DNA of 64,000 nt from positions 10,258,501 through 10,322,500 of the forward strand of contig CP114492.1 in the NCBI GenBank assembly GCA_027186245.1. The letters run 5' to 3'. Source of the stretch: Coriaria nepalensis (lineage: Eukaryota > Streptophyta > Magnoliopsida > Cucurbitales > Coriariaceae). Below the pieces are notes generated by a model that saw nothing but the letters and a program-made list of their open reading frames with translations, did not search any database and was not told the DNA's origin. Shown here piece after piece: positions 59,740-64,000 of this stretch. Both the position numbers and the translations under genes were made by a program. The number at the start of each line of letters is the position of its first letter. The first letter of the stretch is position 1.

Positions 59740-60941
59740 ATGGCTGTTTCAGTCCCAGTCTCAGTCAGTAAGATGTCCGTTCTTCTTCTCGGGTTCTTTG
59801 TGGGTATCTCAATGGTGGGTTCGGTCAGCCCTGCAAAGTTTGATGACCTTTTTCAGCCCACTTGGGCCACTGACCATTTCATATACGAAGGAGATCTTCT
59901 CAAGCTGAAACTTGACCATTATTCTGGTAAACTTTTTCTCACCATTAGTTTATGGATTATGGGAGCATAAGTTTTGTCTTAGATAATAAATAATTACTTT
60001 AAGTTAAATAAATTCAGGTGCTGGTTTTCAATCCAAGAACAAGTATATGTTTGGGAAAGTGACTGTCCAGATCAAGCTTATAGAAGGTGACTCTGCTGGA
60101 ACTGTCACCGCATTCTATGTAAGTAAAAGTGAAATTGAAAATTTTGCTTTGATCATCTTGAATACTGATCACCCTTCGTCTTATCTATAAATGCAGTTAG
60201 CATCAGACGGTCCAAATCACAACGAGTTTGATTTCGAGTTCCTAGGGAACACCACAGGAGAACCTTACTCTGTCCAGACCAATGTGTATGTAAATGGTGT
60301 TGGCAACAGAGAGCAAAGGCTAAACCTCTGGTTTGATCCCACCAAGGATTTTCACTCTTACTCCATTTTCTGGAACCAGCGACAAGTAATGTAAGGACCC
60401 CATCAAAATTACGTACGTAGTAACGTATTAACCGAGATTAATGTTCAATAATTTGTGTTTGTATTGTTGTTTGATCAGATTCCTAGTGGATGAGACACCA
60501 ATTAGAGTACACAGCAACATGGAAAAGAAAGGACTTGCCTTCCCAAACAACCAGCCAATGGGAGTGTACAGTTCAATATGGAATGCAGATGATTGGGCCA
60601 CTCAGGGTGGCAGAATCAAAACTGATTGGTCTCATGCACCATTTATAGCCACCTATAGAGGCTTTCATATCGATGCTTGCGACTGCCCGGTAACAGTTGC
60701 GGCTGCTGAGAATGTGAGGAGGTGCACCAATATTGGTGGCACTGGCAGTGGCAATGACCGGAACAAGAAGAAGCAGTATTGGTGGGATAGGCCCACAATG
60801 GGTGAGCTTAGTTTGCACCAGAGCCACCAGCTCATGTGGGTCCGAGCTCACCATATGGTCTACGATTATTGCACTGATACTACTCGGTTTCATGTTACAC
60901 CGGCCGAGTGCATTCACCACCGCCATGTCCGCCACCACTAG
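59740..60941 (+). CDS. xyloglucan endotransglucosylase/hydrolase (XTH6/7-like)
   Basis: XTHs (GH16) cut and rejoin xyloglucan in the wall during growth. Four exons (59740-59926, 60018-60118, 60197-60390, 60479-60941) encode 314 residues. A signal peptide ([19 protein letters not shown]) precedes the mature start. The catalytic motif is [11 protein letters not shown], with the nucleophile and acid/base Glu in ExDxE, followed directly by the N-glycosylation site NTTG. The [18 protein letters not shown] block and the C-terminal XTH domain ([15 protein letters not shown], then [13 protein letters not shown]) are present. An insertion of about 20 residues ([20 protein letters not shown] region) makes it longer than the usual 290. 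The closest Arabidopsis relatives are XTH6 and XTH7 by the HQSHQLMWV and [11 protein letters not shown] context. Confidence 0.92.
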
Positions 60942-63900
60942 TGGTTGCTAGCCTAGCTCCCTAGAGGATGATCATATCATGTATGATAATTATATGAACT
61001 CTTATGTATTTGTGTTGTTTCGTGTTATGGTTGTTGTGCAGAAGTATGATAAATGAAGTCTATTAATTCATGTTTCAACATTTCTCTCTAGATCAATATT
61101 TGAATATAATTCATTCGCTGTGGCGTGGCCTGAAAGATAGGGCAGCCATAATCGACGAGTTCAAAATGAGTAGGTGAAATTTATTCACTCACGGGCTGGC
61201 CGAGCCTGGGACCCAGAGGAGGAAAATCAGGATCAGAGTCCGGTCAGTGTGAGTCAGTCAATGTGTAGAGACTAGTGAGTAGATGCTAGTTTGGATGAAA
61301 ATGGAAATGAGGGGAGGAAAATACAAAAGAAGTTAAATCGTGGGGTCTACACTAAATTATTGAATCAAGAGGAATGAGAGGAATTTAGTAAGAAAATTTA
61401 TGGATTTAAATTCATCTTTTCATTGCCCGTTGTGCACTATAAAGAAGCTTTATGCAAATTACATTATTTAAGGGGTTATTAATTATTATGTTTTCCTCCC
61501 TTTTCCTTTCCCCTTTTTAAAAATCAGTGAAAAAAGCAGGATGCGGTGTGGAGGCAAAATCATCATCTTAGTCTTAAGTCTTTATTCTTATACCTTTATT
61601 TTTCTCATTCTCGTTTTTATCGCACCTAAACTTGTCGTAAATTCCCTAAAAAGATGGCTACCTTCTTAGCAGTAATATTAATCTTGTTTTTATCATCTAC
61701 GTATTAAATTCCTCTTCCTCTTTTGTTCTCGGACTGCGAGTATTGGAACAAACTGGTGGAAAATAACATCCCTTCATTTATCTTGTATGGTCGCAATTGA
61801 GTGATCCGGAAATAATGAAGTGATAAGATTCGGTCCGAGTGCAGTAGACCATGTTAATGTCTCAGTTTCTAATCTTTCTTTTTCATGGTCTCCCACATAA
61901 TAAGCTAGAAAGCAAAGCATGAGTTGAAAATGGAGGCCATCAATCAAATCAAATCGAGTCGGGTGGCTGCAAATGTGTCATCCTTAAACCCAATTATATA
62001 TAATGTATATGTTAACGTGTCATCTTCCCATTGTACAAGATTCTGACTATTTTTTACTTCACAATCAATGTTAGAACCTACTTTTTTATGTCATGATAAA
62101 TATTTGCTCCTTATTAAGGTATTAGAAAGGTACCTCCTATTCATAATTTTGCTTCTCGACCTAGATCTCGAGCCTTATCTCATGTTGATGATACACAAAT
62201 GAGCGCCATGGTCAGCCTCGATATAATCCTAGCCACGGTCCAATCTGCTCAGTTAGACAGCCACCAGCCAAGGTTGATGACCTTGGCTTCTCGGCTTCGG
62301 TAGACATCCCTCGTGGTTCATGCCTTCAGGTCAACTACATGCTTGACTCAAAGTCTTAGATTGAGAGTGCTCAAAATCATAACCTAACAATTAACTCTTT
62401 GACATGCAGTATGAATTGGTGAGGGGTGCATGACACTATGTCCTTCATTTATATTGACTTGTCCCAAACAAAACTGTATGACCCACGTCTGATCTGACAA
62501 CTAATAAATGACATGAAACAACACATTAAAACCCATTTTGCACACCATTATCATTTTGCGTACATCATCAATCGTATAGGGCCACATGTCAATTCATAGT
62601 TGTCATACTCAACCGTCGCGTTCATTCTTTTTCCTTTCTTTTCTCTTTCTCTCTTCACCTCCTTCATTCTTGCCATTTTCAGTAACATTCCTTTTCTTTT
62701 TTTTTCCCCATAGAAAATGCTTCTCAATCTTCATCGTTGCTCATATTACCAGATCACTTTCCTACCAATTTTATTTCGATCAAAACACTCTGACGCCCTT
62801 ATCTAATCACGATCATCCACTTTGAATTCAAATTCACCACTGAATCATGTTTGACAAAGTAAGTAAGTGCCTCATTTATGTGTCTTCTTCTAGGTTTCTC
62901 ACAATGTTATTCATATAAATATATTCGTACCTTTTTAAATTTTTTAAAATTTGTCTTTTTGATCTAGATTTAACCTAGAACTTAGATTGTTAGGTGTTTC
63001 CCCCCTTTGTGGACTTAGAGTTCACTGATAGAAAATAGGTGAACTAAGTTTTTCATAGGGTTTTTCCAACACTTTTTTTTTCCATTCTCTGGTGAGTCTG
63101 AGCCAAGGAAATTAGGTTGGTACTAGGCCAATGTGGACAAAGGAAAACCTATAACTGGCCTCCTCAAGCCAATAAGCACTGAAAGGATAGATGGTTTGTG
63201 CTAATAGAAAATTGGCAATCTCCTTCCTACCAGTATTCCTTATATATCGAGTATCAAGAAAAATGAACTCCTAATTTTGACTTAGGCTTTTCTGAGTGTG
63301 ATGAGCATATATGCGAAGCCATAATAGCAAACTTGAATAGGACATACATTTTAAAACAGTCTCGATGATTGATCGTTTGATCACTTATGGATTAATTTGT
63401 GTTGACACCTCTTTAGAAGTAGATCCTTTGAAGACAATTCATCACCCTTAACTTAGTTTATCTTACACTTCTTCTTTTCCTTTTATATATCTCTTTTGTA
63501 ATATGCATTTCTTATTTTTCTCAGAGAAAGTTTCCAAGGTTGATATATCAAGAACAAAAAAGGTGTCGTGAGGAGCTAAAAGCGACCAAGAACTTCAAGA
63601 AGAGACATAACTCATCTAAGGATCCATCTAACCAGAAAAGACAAATCCAAAACTAATGACCAAGTCTCTCGAGAGTAATTAACTGTAACTATCTCCAATA
63701 GGGATGTCCTATATTTATTATTTAATACTTATCGATAATTAATTTCTCAAATATTAAATATTCGTATTAATTTTTAATGTTTCAGTTTAATTTGCAGTAT
63801 TATAATTTATCAACTGATCATATAAGATTAGTTACTTTAAATTTTTTTTTTCTTTTACTATATTCAAATCGAGAATAACCGACATGTCGGTTGGATCGGA

Positions 63901-64000
63901 GGTCCAGTTCATTTCATTTTTGCCTCTACAAGTTCAAGCTCCAGTTCCGATCTTTGCCACAGGATTAACTCTCTTTCCCTCTTTCCCTCTTTCCCCTCAA
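60942..64000. other. gene-free 3' end of the window
   Basis: The XTH 3' UTR is followed by non-coding DNA. The frame at 62586-62825 is low-complexity Ser/Phe-rich translation of a pyrimidine tract. A perfect 14-bp palindrome ACCGACATGTCGGT lies at 63878-63891. No promoter, RNA gene or element end could be established. Confidence 0.5.

Noticed and set aside
62586..62825. 79-residue frame near the right end
   Set aside because: It translates a pyrimidine-rich tract into Ser/Phe runs and has no similarity to known families.

Overview
This is eukaryotic nuclear DNA from a flowering plant, most likely a core eudicot (perhaps a rosid). The genes carry GT-AG introns in AT-rich DNA, and the families are plant-specific: class III peroxidase, BBX, DUF26/CRK, GRAS, NPH3, XTH and DUF1218. 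There are nuclear tRNA genes with CAA leaders and T-run terminators, hAT-like and LTR-retroelement debris, and (AT)n and (GA)n microsatellites. The sequence alone does not fix the species.

Layout. A decayed class III peroxidase (1.2-2.5 kb) is followed by an 11-exon CCCH zinc-finger gene (5.3-10.7 kb) with a non-autonomous hAT-like element in one intron. PEX22 (11.2-13.5 kb) and an EXS-domain membrane protein (14.2-18.1 kb) lie on the minus strand. A two-B-box/CCT regulator (20.0-21.6 kb) leads into a DUF26 cluster: one cysteine-rich receptor-like kinase (22.9-25.5 kb), two secreted DUF26 proteins (26.0-26.7 and 28.2-28.9 kb), a truncated DUF26 pseudogene (30.4 kb) and a broken F-box gene. 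Next come an ILR3-type bHLH, a small proline-rich membrane-anchored protein, a beta-amylase, a PPR pseudogene abutting tRNA-Ala, a type I formin, an unrecognised coding remnant, a DUF1218 four-TM protein and a bHLH117-like gene. The last part holds an LTR-retrotransposon remnant, an intronless GRAS gene, tRNA-Ser, an NPH3-type gene, Rab geranylgeranyltransferase beta and an XTH. The final 3 kb has no gene I can support.

These genes are not an operon. They sit together mainly by ancestry. From memory of Arabidopsis locus numbers, the order peroxidase, CCCH, PEX22, BBX, DUF26 cluster, proline-rich, bHLH117, NPH3 follows At3g21770-At3g22104. The bHLH, beta-amylase, formin and EXS genes instead have best relatives in other Arabidopsis blocks (around At4g15200/15210, At5g54650/54680 and At2g32290/32295). 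That is what fractionation after ancient polyploidy would leave.

I found no clearly new biochemical system. The points most worth a second look are a duplicated, gene-less DUF26 promoter with W-boxes, a tandemly duplicated 5' splice site in the EXS gene, the hAT-like element with its internal minisatellite, a stop-free in-frame intron in the beta-amylase, and several recent pseudogenes.
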